DNA from: Chloroflexota bacterium | Lineage (GTDB): Bacteria > Chloroflexota > Anaerolineae > Anaerolineales > UBA11579 | Length of the DNA stretch: 64,000 bases | NCBI GenBank assembly: GCA_016191875.1 | Contig: JACPVG010000029.1 | Span: forward strand, 62,001 to 126,000 | Reading direction: 5' to 3' | Shown: in pieces, positions 1 through 5,908 of the stretch | Numbering within the stretch: position 1 is the stretch's first letter | Layout: the number at the start of each line of letters is the position of its first letter | The notes under the pieces: model-generated | Database searches by the model: none | Told to the model about the DNA's origin: nothing | Seen by the model: the letters and a program-made list of their open reading frames with translations, nothing else | Position numbers and translations under genes: made by a program

Positions 1-607
1 CGCCGGTACGCGGGTGGCTGGCTTTGAGGATGCGGTACATCACCGGGTCGCGCAGGTTAATGATCGGCGAGGCCATATCGATCCTGGCGCGCAGGACGCG
101 CGACTCCTCGTCGAACTCGCCGGCCTTCATGCGTTCGAACAGGTCGAGATTCTCCGAAATGCTGCGGCCGCGGTGCGGGCTATTGCGCCCCGGTTCGGTG
201 AGCGAGCCGCGGTAGGCGCGAATCTCGTCCGGGCTGAGGTCGTCCACATAGGCCAGGCCTTTCCTGATGAGTTCGACCGCCCATTCGTACAACTGACCGA
301 AGTAATCGGAGGCATACAGTTCGGCGTGCCAGTCGAAGCCCAGCCAGCGCACGTCTTCCTTGATGGCGTCGATGTATTCCTGCTCTTCTTTGGTGGGGTT
401 GGTGTCGTCGAAGCGCAGGTTGGTCAACCCGCCGTAGTGTTGGGCGAGGCCGAAGTTCAGGCAGATGCTCTTGGCGTGGCCGATGTGGAGGTAGCCGTTG
501 GGCTCCGGGGGAAAGCGGGTGTGGACGCGCCCGCCAAAGCGGCCGGTGCGGTTGTGTTCTTCGACGATCTCATGGATGAAGGATTTGGGGGCGGTGGAGT
601 CGGTCAT
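1..607 (-). CDS. glnS: Glutaminyl-tRNA synthetase, N-terminal part (cut by window edge)
   Basis: This class I aminoacyl-tRNA synthetase charges tRNA-Gln with glutamine in the cytoplasm. Reading the minus strand from the ATG at 605-607 gives about 202 residues with no stop before the window edge. The class I signature lies near residues 30-40 ([17 protein letters not shown]), followed by the LRFDDTNP segment typical of GlnRS and GluRS. The combination [15 protein letters not shown] is the GlnRS form rather than the GluRS form (PSPTG), and the neighbouring gene is a true GluRS, so the two are distinguishable here. The catalytic KMSKS half and the anticodon-binding domain lie beyond the window. 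Having its own GlnRS suggests the cell need not rely only on Gln-tRNA amidotransferase. Confidence 0.93.
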   Translation of the reverse strand, partial: MTDSTAPKSFIHEIVEEHNRTGRFGGRVHTRFPPEPNGYLHIGHAKSICLNFGLAQHYGGLTNLRFDDTNPTKEEQEYIDAIKEDVRWLGFDWHAELYASDYFGQLYEWAVELIRKGLAYVDDLSPDEIRAYRGSLTEPGRNSPHRGRSISENLDLFERMKAGEFDEESRVLRARIDMASPIINLRDPVMYRILKASHPRTG

Positions 608-657
608 GGGTGGCTCACAATCCGTTTATTACCACAGATGAACACGGAGGGAAAAGA

Positions 658-713
658 TGTAATTGGTCAGTGGTAACTGGTAATTGGCAACGGGCAATAG
701 GTAACTGGCAGTG
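658..713. repeat. AATTGG/AACTGG micro-repeat cluster between gltX and glnS
   Basis: The 111-base gap between the two synthetase genes carries a degenerate run of short units such as AATTGG, TAACTGG and TAATTGGC. Just before it (627-649) is a stretch resembling the ACCACAGATGAACACGG motif that I recall as dispersed in many environmental bacterial genomes. Related short units recur at 2273-2299, 27472-27507 and 48048-48091, always in gaps between genes. No coding potential is seen. Confidence 0.55.
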
Positions 714-718
714 GAGGT

Positions 719-2221
719 CTATTTTACCTGTTGTTCCAGGAGGGCGAGGGCGCGGCGCAGGCGGGCGAGGGACACCTCGCGGCCGAGGATTGCCATGCTT
801 TCGAACAAGGGCGGGCTGACCGGCTGGGCGGCTATGGCGCTGCGGAGGATGCCGAAGAGCTGGCCGGCTTTGAGGCCGAGTTCCTCCACCAGGGCGCGCA
901 GGGGCGGCTCCATGGCTTCGTGCGTCCATTCCGGCAGGGCTTCCAGCCGGGCGACGGCCTGCTGCAATGCGGCCAGCGACTGGGCCGGGTTGAGGTCTTT
1001 GGCGACCAGACTGGCGGGGTCCGGCTCGACCGAGTCCTTGAAGAAGAAGGCGGTCCACTCGGGGGCTTCGTCGAGCGTGACCATGCGCTCGCGGATGAGC
1101 GGGGCGATGCGGGTGAGGGCTTCCAGGCTGGCCGGGATGCCGGCCTGTTCGAAAAAGGGCAAGATGCGGCGCGCCAGTTCCTCCGGGGCCAGGGCGCGGA
1201 TGTGCAGGCCGTTGAAGTGGTCGAATTTGCGGAAGTCGATGGCGGCGTTGGAGGGGTTGAGCCGGTCGAGGCTGAATTTCTGGACGAGGTCGTCCAGGGT
1301 GAAGAATTCGGTCGAATCGTCGTATGACCAGCCCATGAGGGCCACCCAGTTCAGCACGGCCTCCGGCAGGTAGCCGAGCGCCTGCATGTCCTTAATGAAA
1401 ATGGTCTGGCCGGTCAGCTGCATGGCCTGGGTGTCGCGCTTGCTCATCTTGCCCTTGCCGCTGGGCTTGAGGAAGAGCGAAAGGTGAACCCATTCGGGTT
1501 CCTGCCAGCCGAAGGCGCGGTAGATGTGGACATGCAGGGGAAAGGTGGGAATCCACTCCTCGCCGCGGAAGACATGGGTAATGCCCATGAGATGATCATC
1601 CACCATGGCGGCCAGGTGGTAGACCGGCAGTCCGTCGGACTTGACGATGACGTAATCGTCGAGATTGCGGTTCTCGAAGGTGATATCGCCGCGCAGCCGG
1701 TCCGTGACGGTGATGCTGCCTTCCTTCGGCATCTTAAAACGGATGACGTGGTCTTCGCCGGCGGCGACGCGGGCGATGGCGGCCTCCGGACTGAGGTCGC
1801 GGCATGGCCCGGCGTAGCGGGCCTGCTCGCGGCGCGCTTTCTGCTCCTGGCGTTTGGCTTCCAGCTCTGCGCGGGTGCAGAAGCAATAAAAGGCGTGACC
1901 GCTCTCAAGCAATTGTGCCGCAAAGGGTTTGTAAACGTCTTTGCGCTCGGACTGACGGTAGGGAGCGTGCTGCCCACCGATATCCGGGCCTTCATCCCAC
2001 CGAAGGCCGAGCCAGTGGAGTCCGTCGATGAGATCCTGCTCGGCGGCCGGGTCGTAGCGCTTCTGGTCAGTGTCTTCAAAGCGCAGGATGAACTGGCCGC
2101 CGGTCTGGCGGGCGAGGAGGAAGTTGTACATGGCGGTGCGCGCGCCGCCGAGGTGCAGCAGGCCGGTGGGCGAGGGGGCAAAGCGAACGCGCACGGGTTG
2201 GGTATCGCGAGGTGAGGGCAT
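719..2221 (-). CDS. gltX: Glutamyl-tRNA synthetase
   Basis: This enzyme attaches glutamate to tRNA-Glu (and in some bacteria to tRNA-Gln) in the cytoplasm. The 500-residue product has the normal bacterial GluRS length. The HIGH-type signature is RFAPSPTGLLHLGGART at residues 13-29, followed by the RFEDTD motif. The KMSKS-type loop is GKMSKRDT near residue 258. The C-terminal third is the helical anticodon-binding region. The ATG at 2219-2221 is the first in-frame start after the intergenic repeats. The gene is co-directional with glnS about 110 bases downstream, so they may be co-transcribed. The zinc-binding cysteines found in some GluRS proteins look incomplete: one CFC near residue 114 is visible. 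Confidence 0.96.
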   Translation of the reverse strand: MPSPRDTQPVRVRFAPSPTGLLHLGGARTAMYNFLLARQTGGQFILRFEDTDQKRYDPAAEQDLIDGLHWLGLRWDEGPDIGGQHAPYRQSERKDVYKPFAAQLLESGHAFYCFCTRAELEAKRQEQKARREQARYAGPCRDLSPEAAIARVAAGEDHVIRFKMPKEGSITVTDRLRGDITFENRNLDDYVIVKSDGLPVYHLAAMVDDHLMGITHVFRGEEWIPTFPLHVHIYRAFGWQEPEWVHLSLFLKPSGKGKMSKRDTQAMQLTGQTIFIKDMQALGYLPEAVLNWVALMGWSYDDSTEFFTLDDLVQKFSLDRLNPSNAAIDFRKFDHFNGLHIRALAPEELARRILPFFEQAGIPASLEALTRIAPLIRERMVTLDEAPEWTAFFFKDSVEPDPASLVAKDLNPAQSLAALQQAVARLEALPEWTHEAMEPPLRALVEELGLKAGQLFGILRSAIAAQPVSPPLFESMAILGREVSLARLRRALALLEQQVK

Positions 2222-2272
2222 GAAGGTCTCAGTTCAAGGGAAGGTTAACGGGGCAAGGATACCATAGAGGCG

Positions 2273-2299
2273 AATTGCAAATGGCAAATTGCAAATGGC
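2273..2299. repeat. 14-base tandem duplication upstream of gltX
   Basis: The unit AATTGCAAATGGC occurs at 2273-2285 and again at 2287-2299, separated by one A. It sits in the presumed gltX upstream region and belongs by composition to the same family of short intergenic units as 658-713. Confidence 0.7.
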
Positions 2300-2315
2300 G
2301 GGAGTGGCTATTGCA

Positions 2316-2348
2316 GGGTAGGTGATGGGTCTGAGAGCGATTCTTTGC
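2316..2348 (+). repeat. Dispersed repeat, copy 1 (partner at 63968-64000)
   Basis: These 33 bases, beginning GGGTAGGTGATGGGT and ending GCGATTCTTTGC, recur at 63968-64000 with one mismatch. The second copy is cut by the window end, so the true length is unknown. Both copies lie in intergenic DNA in the same orientation. No inverted termini or transposase are visible. Confidence 0.85.
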
Positions 2349-2481
2349 ACAAGTGTGCGCTTGTTCCTCGGCTAAAGCCTGGACTCCGGCGATACACCTC
2401 CTTGAACTTAGACACTCCCCAAATCGCATATGAGAATCGACAAACGGCGAAGGGCCGGGGAGAATCGGGGGCGTAGTGAAG

Positions 2482-2510
2482 TTGACATTACCTACCAAGT
2501 TTCCTATAAT
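2482..2510 (+). promoter_or_regulatory. Perfect consensus sigma-70 promoter of the AIPSN operon
   Basis: TTGACA at 2482-2487 and TATAAT at 2505-2510 are separated by exactly 17 bases, an ideal housekeeping promoter. Transcription should start near 2517, giving a 5' leader of about 127 bases before the ATG at 2644. It is the best sigma-70 match I found in the window and implies strong expression of the downstream operon. It also argues against translation starting upstream of 2517. Confidence 0.88.
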
Positions 2511-2643
2511 CTCATTAACGGGCGCGACTATTTTGGCCTCTCGCATTGGCTATGGGGGAGTTGTGAGCGAGGGAGCCGTGTCCAAGTGCTGGTATGTAAA
2601 TGCTGATCCCGCAGGCCAGTCGAAACGGACAGGAGTCTTTCCC

Positions 2644-4044
2644 ATGGGATGGTTCAAGAAGGTAGTCAAGAAGGTCTCAAAACCGGTCAAGACATTCGTC
2701 GCGGTGGTTGGCGTGGTGGCTGGCGCGATCGGGGGCGCGTTTGCTTCGTCCAATACGGTGCCGAACTGTGTGAAGATCGACCAGAAGGCGGAGTTCAAGG
2801 TAGCATTGATCAAGTTGAAGGATGGCAAGCTGTATGCGATTCCATCTAACGCAATTCCTTCCAATATGAAGGCCTATGCGATTCCGTCGAATGCGATCCC
2901 GTCCAACGCCATCCCCTCGAACGCCATCCCCTCGAATGCCATCCCGTCGAATGCGATTCCGGCGAATACTCTGGCCAAGGACCTGCTGAAGGCGGGGGCG
3001 ATCCCCTCCAATGCCATCCCCTCTAATATCACGATCACAAACTTGCAGAGCGGGGTGGTGAATTTCGCCAACATATGGAACGCGCTGCCGGCGTCTGGAA
3101 TCCCATCGAATTTCATCATTTATCCTTATGGCGGGCAGGATTCTTACCTGGAACCCCAACCGATCGAGCTTGCCGGGATTGGACTGACCGGGTCTTCGTC
3201 CAGCGCGGACGATGGTTGGTTCTTCTTCCAGCAGTTCACCAAACAGTCCAAACCCTCATGGCTGTGCCAGGGCGAGACGGTGGCGAGTTTGCAGAAGCGA
3301 ACCTGCACGAAGGCAGAAGAGAAATTTGCCGATGTGCTCAACTGTGAGAAGGGTACCTACTTTGTGGTGCTGGCCTTTGCGCCTGGCTTGCAGGCATCGC
3401 TCATCCCGTCAACCCCCAGTTCCAGCAGTTCCGGCGGCGGTTCTTCAGGAGGTTCATCCGGCGGCTCGTCCGGCGGAGGTTCGTCTGGCGGGGGTTCATC
3501 GGGTGGGGGCTCCTCAGGTGGGAGTTCCGGGGGCGGATCGTCGGGCGGAGGAAGCAGCGGTGGAAGCTCTGGAGGCGCAGAGGTCGGGGGTTGCGGGAAT
3601 CCTTATACAGGGCTGACCGTGTATTCAGGCAGCCTGAGCGAGCCAAACCTGCTTATCTACCTGAGCGCATCAAATCAGGGTATCTTCGATGGTTCGCAGC
3701 ATTACCTGAGGCTGAGCACGTCAAGCCAGGACTACACGTGCCGCATCGTGGACACCGACCGGTTGGGCTGCTACGGGCCGCATGCGAGCAGCCAGTCGGT
3801 CACGGTGAACTATACGCTGTTCACGGTCGGGGAGGACTGCCAGGTGGCGAACGGGAGCCTGTATCTGGACTACGGCGCGGCGTACGCGGGCCAGGAGATT
3901 GGCGGGGTATCGGGAATCGACAGTAACGGGTGCTATGAGGGCGACGAATACTCGAAGGATGAGAATCTCTGCTGCGCTGCGGAGGATTACTACCCCGAGT
4001 GGGACTCCTGCGACGAGCCAACGTACAAGCCTATAAAGCCTTAG
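2644..4044 (+). CDS. Secreted AIPSN-pentapeptide repeat protein with Ser/Gly linker and Cys-rich C-terminus
   Basis: I do not recognise a family for this 466-residue protein. It starts at the ATG preceded by AGGAG at 2631-2635. The N-terminus looks like a signal peptide (lysines at 5-14, hydrophobic stretch about 17-34, then AFASSN). Residues 65-128 hold tandem AIPSN pentapeptides: nine exact copies and one AIPAN, in blocks of two, six and two. One diverged GIPSN follows later. Residues 170-255 form a region with four cysteines. Residues 259-311 are a low-complexity Ser/Gly linker. Residues 312-466 are a cysteine-rich domain (eight cysteines) with a tyrosine- and acid-rich tail. The layout suggests an exported surface or extracellular protein with disulfides. 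It heads an operon with two membrane proteins, the second of which shares part of the C-terminal domain pattern. Confidence 0.8.
   Translation: MGWFKKVVKKVSKPVKTFVAVVGVVAGAIGGAFASSNTVPNCVKIDQKAEFKVALIKLKDGKLYAIPSNAIPSNMKAYAIPSNAIPSNAIPSNAIPSNAIPSNAIPANTLAKDLLKAGAIPSNAIPSNITITNLQSGVVNFANIWNALPASGIPSNFIIYPYGGQDSYLEPQPIELAGIGLTGSSSSADDGWFFFQQFTKQSKPSWLCQGETVASLQKRTCTKAEEKFADVLNCEKGTYFVVLAFAPGLQASLIPSTPSSSSSGGGSSGGSSGGSSGGGSSGGGSSGGGSSGGSSGGGSSGGGSSGGSSGGAEVGGCGNPYTGLTVYSGSLSEPNLLIYLSASNQGIFDGSQHYLRLSTSSQDYTCRIVDTDRLGCYGPHASSQSVTVNYTLFTVGEDCQVANGSLYLDYGAAYAGQEIGGVSGIDSNGCYEGDEYSKDENLCCAAEDYYPEWDSCDEPTYKPIKP
2836..3027 (+). repeat. Tandem AIPSN codon repeats
   Basis: This run of 15-base units encodes Ala-Ile-Pro-Ser-Asn. 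Two copies are followed by Met-Lys-Ala-Tyr, then five copies and an AIPAN variant, then a ten-residue spacer, then two more copies. The units differ almost only at synonymous positions (for example gcgattccatctaac against gccatcccctcgaac), so the peptide is conserved more than the DNA. A further GIPSN lies at 3097-3111. This is a protein repeat, not a CRISPR or DNA-level satellite. Confidence 0.9.
3418..3576 (+). repeat. Ser/Gly low-complexity linker
   Basis: This region encodes about 53 residues made almost only of serine and glycine in SSGG and SSGGG units, separating the middle and C-terminal domains of the AIPSN protein. It is probably a flexible extracellular spacer. The DNA is a simple repeat of tcn/ggn codons and may vary in length between strains. 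Confidence 0.88.
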
Positions 4045-4084
4045 GCGTCCCAAGTTCAGGTTAATGCCAATCTAAGGATGAATC

Positions 4085-4639
4085 ATGTCTGACAAATCGA
4101 GAGAACTTGCCTGCACCAACTGCGGCGAAACGGTCACCGACAAGATGCGCATCTGCCCATACTGTGGGCACGCGTTGAAAGCCGATGCAGTCAGCCAGAC
4201 CCAGCCGGTATACCAAACTCAGCCGCAGGTGATCGTCGTGCCGGCGGCGCAGGCCCCCGCCGCTGCGCCCGTTGAAGAAGAACCGGTAACCGGGCGCAGT
4301 CTTTTGCTCACGTTCGCGGTCTGGGCTGTTGCGGCGTTCGCGGCGGTGTATGGGATGGGCTTTGTGGCGGAGAAGTACGGGCGCTACGTCGAACCCTTTA
4401 CTCCTTTTGTCGGGGCGTACTCGGCCGAGGCCGCGGGGGTGGCGCAGAACTACGTGAAGGAAGTCTATCCGGAGTTCACGAATGCTGAGCAGACCGTCTC
4501 AGCCGCTCAACTGGATGGCGAGCCGGTGTACATCGTGGATTACGTCCTGGAGGATTCGGAGGGCTTGCAGGGCCTGCGGCTGGTGGTGAGCCGCCGCCTG
4601 GATGATGTCTATCCCCTCGAGTACTATGATGGAAGGTAA
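4085..4639 (+). CDS. Zinc-ribbon, single-span membrane protein of unknown function
   Basis: This 184-residue protein begins with a double-CxxC zinc ribbon (CTNC at residues 10-13 and CPYC at 24-27), a cytoplasmic module seen in many unrelated membrane proteins. A Gln/Pro/Ala-rich linker (about 37-68) leads to one hydrophobic segment at about 72-92. The remaining 90 residues should be outside the membrane and form an uncharacterised domain. The start is supported by AAGGA seven bases upstream. It lies 40 bases after the AIPSN gene and overlaps the next gene, so the three are likely co-transcribed. The ribbon could bind nucleic acid or a partner protein; nothing in the sequence decides this. 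Confidence 0.75.
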   Translation: MSDKSRELACTNCGETVTDKMRICPYCGHALKADAVSQTQPVYQTQPQVIVVPAAQAPAAAPVEEEPVTGRSLLLTFAVWAVAAFAAVYGMGFVAEKYGRYVEPFTPFVGAYSAEAAGVAQNYVKEVYPEFTNAEQTVSAAQLDGEPVYIVDYVLEDSEGLQGLRLVVSRRLDDVYPLEYYDGR

Positions 4640-5129
4640 GAAGCAACGGCGGTTTGCGGTCCGCTGGGCGGTGATCTTCGGCCTCATCGGGCTGGCGGTC
4701 ATCTATTTCCTGCTGCCGCAGCCGCGGCCGTGCGGGCCGGAGATCTACGTGGCGGGGGTGGACTTCGAGAACCCGTATGAGAACCTTGATGAAGGGTCAG
4801 AAACCACGTTCATGCAGTTTACCTTTACGGGGGAAGACCTCGCAGACGGCGACGAGTACATCTATTACTGGAACACGCGGCCATTCGGGGCGGTGGATTC
4901 GAACAACAAGGCCAATGGCGCTTGCCAGACGATCCCCGCCAGCAACCAAGTGCTTTGCCCGGACCTGCCGCACGCGAACATGGAAGGGCTGGAAGGATAC
5001 GAATACGAATTCGCTCTGGTCAATGACGCGGAATCCTGCGGCGAGTTAATCTACGAACAAAAGGGGTTGATTCACTTTGATACGGGCGAGCACACGGAGA
5101 TACGTATCGAGGGGATGTTCCAGCCGTAG
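4626..5129 (+). CDS. Membrane-anchored extracytoplasmic protein sharing a Cys module with the AIPSN protein
   Basis: This 167-residue product overlaps the end of the zinc-ribbon gene by 14 bases, which indicates translational coupling; the second ATG at 4629 is equally possible. A basic N-terminus (MMEGKKQRRFAVR) precedes one transmembrane segment at about 14-34. The remainder is an acidic, tyrosine-rich exported domain with four cysteines. Its core (DG..Y, then Cys-x10-Cys, then Y.F.L.....C) aligns by eye with the C-terminal domain of the AIPSN protein (Cys-x9-Cys, similar spacing to the next Cys), suggesting the two domains are homologous. No enzyme motif is visible. Confidence 0.72.
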   Translation: MMEGKKQRRFAVRWAVIFGLIGLAVIYFLLPQPRPCGPEIYVAGVDFENPYENLDEGSETTFMQFTFTGEDLADGDEYIYYWNTRPFGAVDSNNKANGACQTIPASNQVLCPDLPHANMEGLEGYEYEFALVNDAESCGELIYEQKGLIHFDTGEHTEIRIEGMFQP

Positions 5130-5160
5130 CGAGTGAAGAACAAATCTCTTACGACATCAA

Positions 5161-5192
5161 GACATCCGGTTTCTGCGAGGAAATCGGATGTC
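5161..5192 (+). terminator. Hairpin after the AIPSN operon
   Basis: Arms GACATCCGGTTTC (5161-5173) and GAAATCGGATGTC (5180-5192) pair over 13 positions with one G-T wobble and a six-base loop. No T-tract follows, so it may be a factor-dependent terminator or an RNA-stabilising structure. It sits between the operon end (5129) and the mobA promoter. Confidence 0.55.
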
Positions 5193-5197
5193 TGCGC

Positions 5198-5212
5198 GTT
5201 GCGGCTATAATC
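5198..5212 (+). promoter_or_regulatory. Leaderless-type promoter of mobA
   Basis: GTTGCGGCTATAATC contains a perfect TATAAT at 5206-5211, only six bases before the mobA ATG at 5218. Transcription would begin at or next to the start codon, giving a leaderless mRNA. The same 15 bases, with the same distance to an ATG, occur at 52690-52704. No Shine-Dalgarno sequence precedes the ATG, which fits. Confidence 0.7.
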
Positions 5213-5217
5213 CCAGC

Positions 5218-5841
5218 ATGGCAGGCGTGAGCGTGGTCATCCAGGCGGGCGGGGCGAGCAAGCGCATGGGGCAGGACAAGGCGCTGCTCCCCTTCGGCGA
5301 CAGCCTGATGGCCGACTATGTGCTGAGGCAAGCACGCGCGCTGGGGGATGACATCTTCATTATTTCCAACAATCCTGAATTCCCGGACCTCGGCGTGCCA
5401 GTGCACGCCGACGTGCTGCCGGGGGTGGGCGCGCTGGGCGGGCTGCACACAGCGCTGTTCCATGCGCAGAGGGAATTCGTCGTCCTGCTGGCATGCGACA
5501 TGCCGTTCGTGCATCTGCCGCTGATGCGGCACATGCTGGCCCTGGCCGGGCAGCACGATGCCGTCATCCCGCGCTGGCAGGAAGAGGAGTACGCCGAGCC
5601 GTTCCGGGCGGTGTACCGCAAGACGTGCCTGGAGCCGGTGGCGGCGGCCATCGCGGCCGGCGAGCGCCGCATGATCTCGTTCTACGGCTCGGTGGACGTT
5701 CGATTGCTGGAAGCCGATGAGGTGAGCGCTTTCGACTCCGAGGGCCTGACTTTCGTCAACACGAACACGCCTGAAGAACTGGAGGCGGCGCGGGCGCTGC
5801 TCCCGCAGTTCGAGGCATTGCGGGAAGGGTGGGGAGAATGA
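5218..5841 (+). CDS. mobA: Molybdenum cofactor guanylyltransferase
   Basis: MobA transfers GMP from GTP to molybdopterin-molybdenum to form the guanine dinucleotide cofactor used by DMSO-reductase-family enzymes. The 207-residue product has the nucleotidyltransferase signature QAGGASKRMGQDKALLPFG at residues 9-27, and a metal-site-like DMPF near residue 95. The length is typical of MobA. The start is the ATG placed directly after the TATAAT box; an upstream in-frame start at 5188 would precede the promoter. No molybdoenzyme is encoded nearby. A related molybdopterin nucleotidyltransferase such as MocA is a less likely alternative. Confidence 0.88.
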   Translation: MAGVSVVIQAGGASKRMGQDKALLPFGDSLMADYVLRQARALGDDIFIISNNPEFPDLGVPVHADVLPGVGALGGLHTALFHAQREFVVLLACDMPFVHLPLMRHMLALAGQHDAVIPRWQEEEYAEPFRAVYRKTCLEPVAAAIAAGERRMISFYGSVDVRLLEADEVSAFDSEGLTFVNTNTPEELEAARALLPQFEALREGWGE

Positions 5842-5908
5842 TTGTGATACACTACGCCCGAATTCCCAACCCTCAAAACCCATTTCAACCGCGGAGGAAG
5901 AGACCCGC

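Larger units (their letters stand above)
2222..2643. other. 422-base intergenic region with repeats and a promoter
   Basis: This is the divergent gap between gltX (-) and the AIPSN-repeat gene (+). It holds a 14-base tandem duplication (2273-2299), a dispersed repeat copy (2316-2348), a stretch resembling the widespread CGGCTAAAGCC repeats near 2370-2395, and a perfect sigma-70 promoter (2482-2510). After the promoter comes a leader of about 127 bases containing no convincing gene. The frame upstream of 2644 stays open back to 2476, but it lies over the promoter and is not taken as coding. Confidence 0.6.

Noticed and set aside
2476-2643. Extended N-terminus for the AIPSN protein starting at 2476
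   Set aside because: The start would lie upstream of the perfect promoter at 2482-2510. The ATG at 2644 has AGGAG at correct spacing and gives a signal peptide at the very N-terminus.
2836-3027. Possible CRISPR-like or satellite DNA repeat
   Set aside because: The 15-base periodic units are contiguous, in frame, encode a fixed pentapeptide and vary at synonymous sites; there are no spacers of even length.
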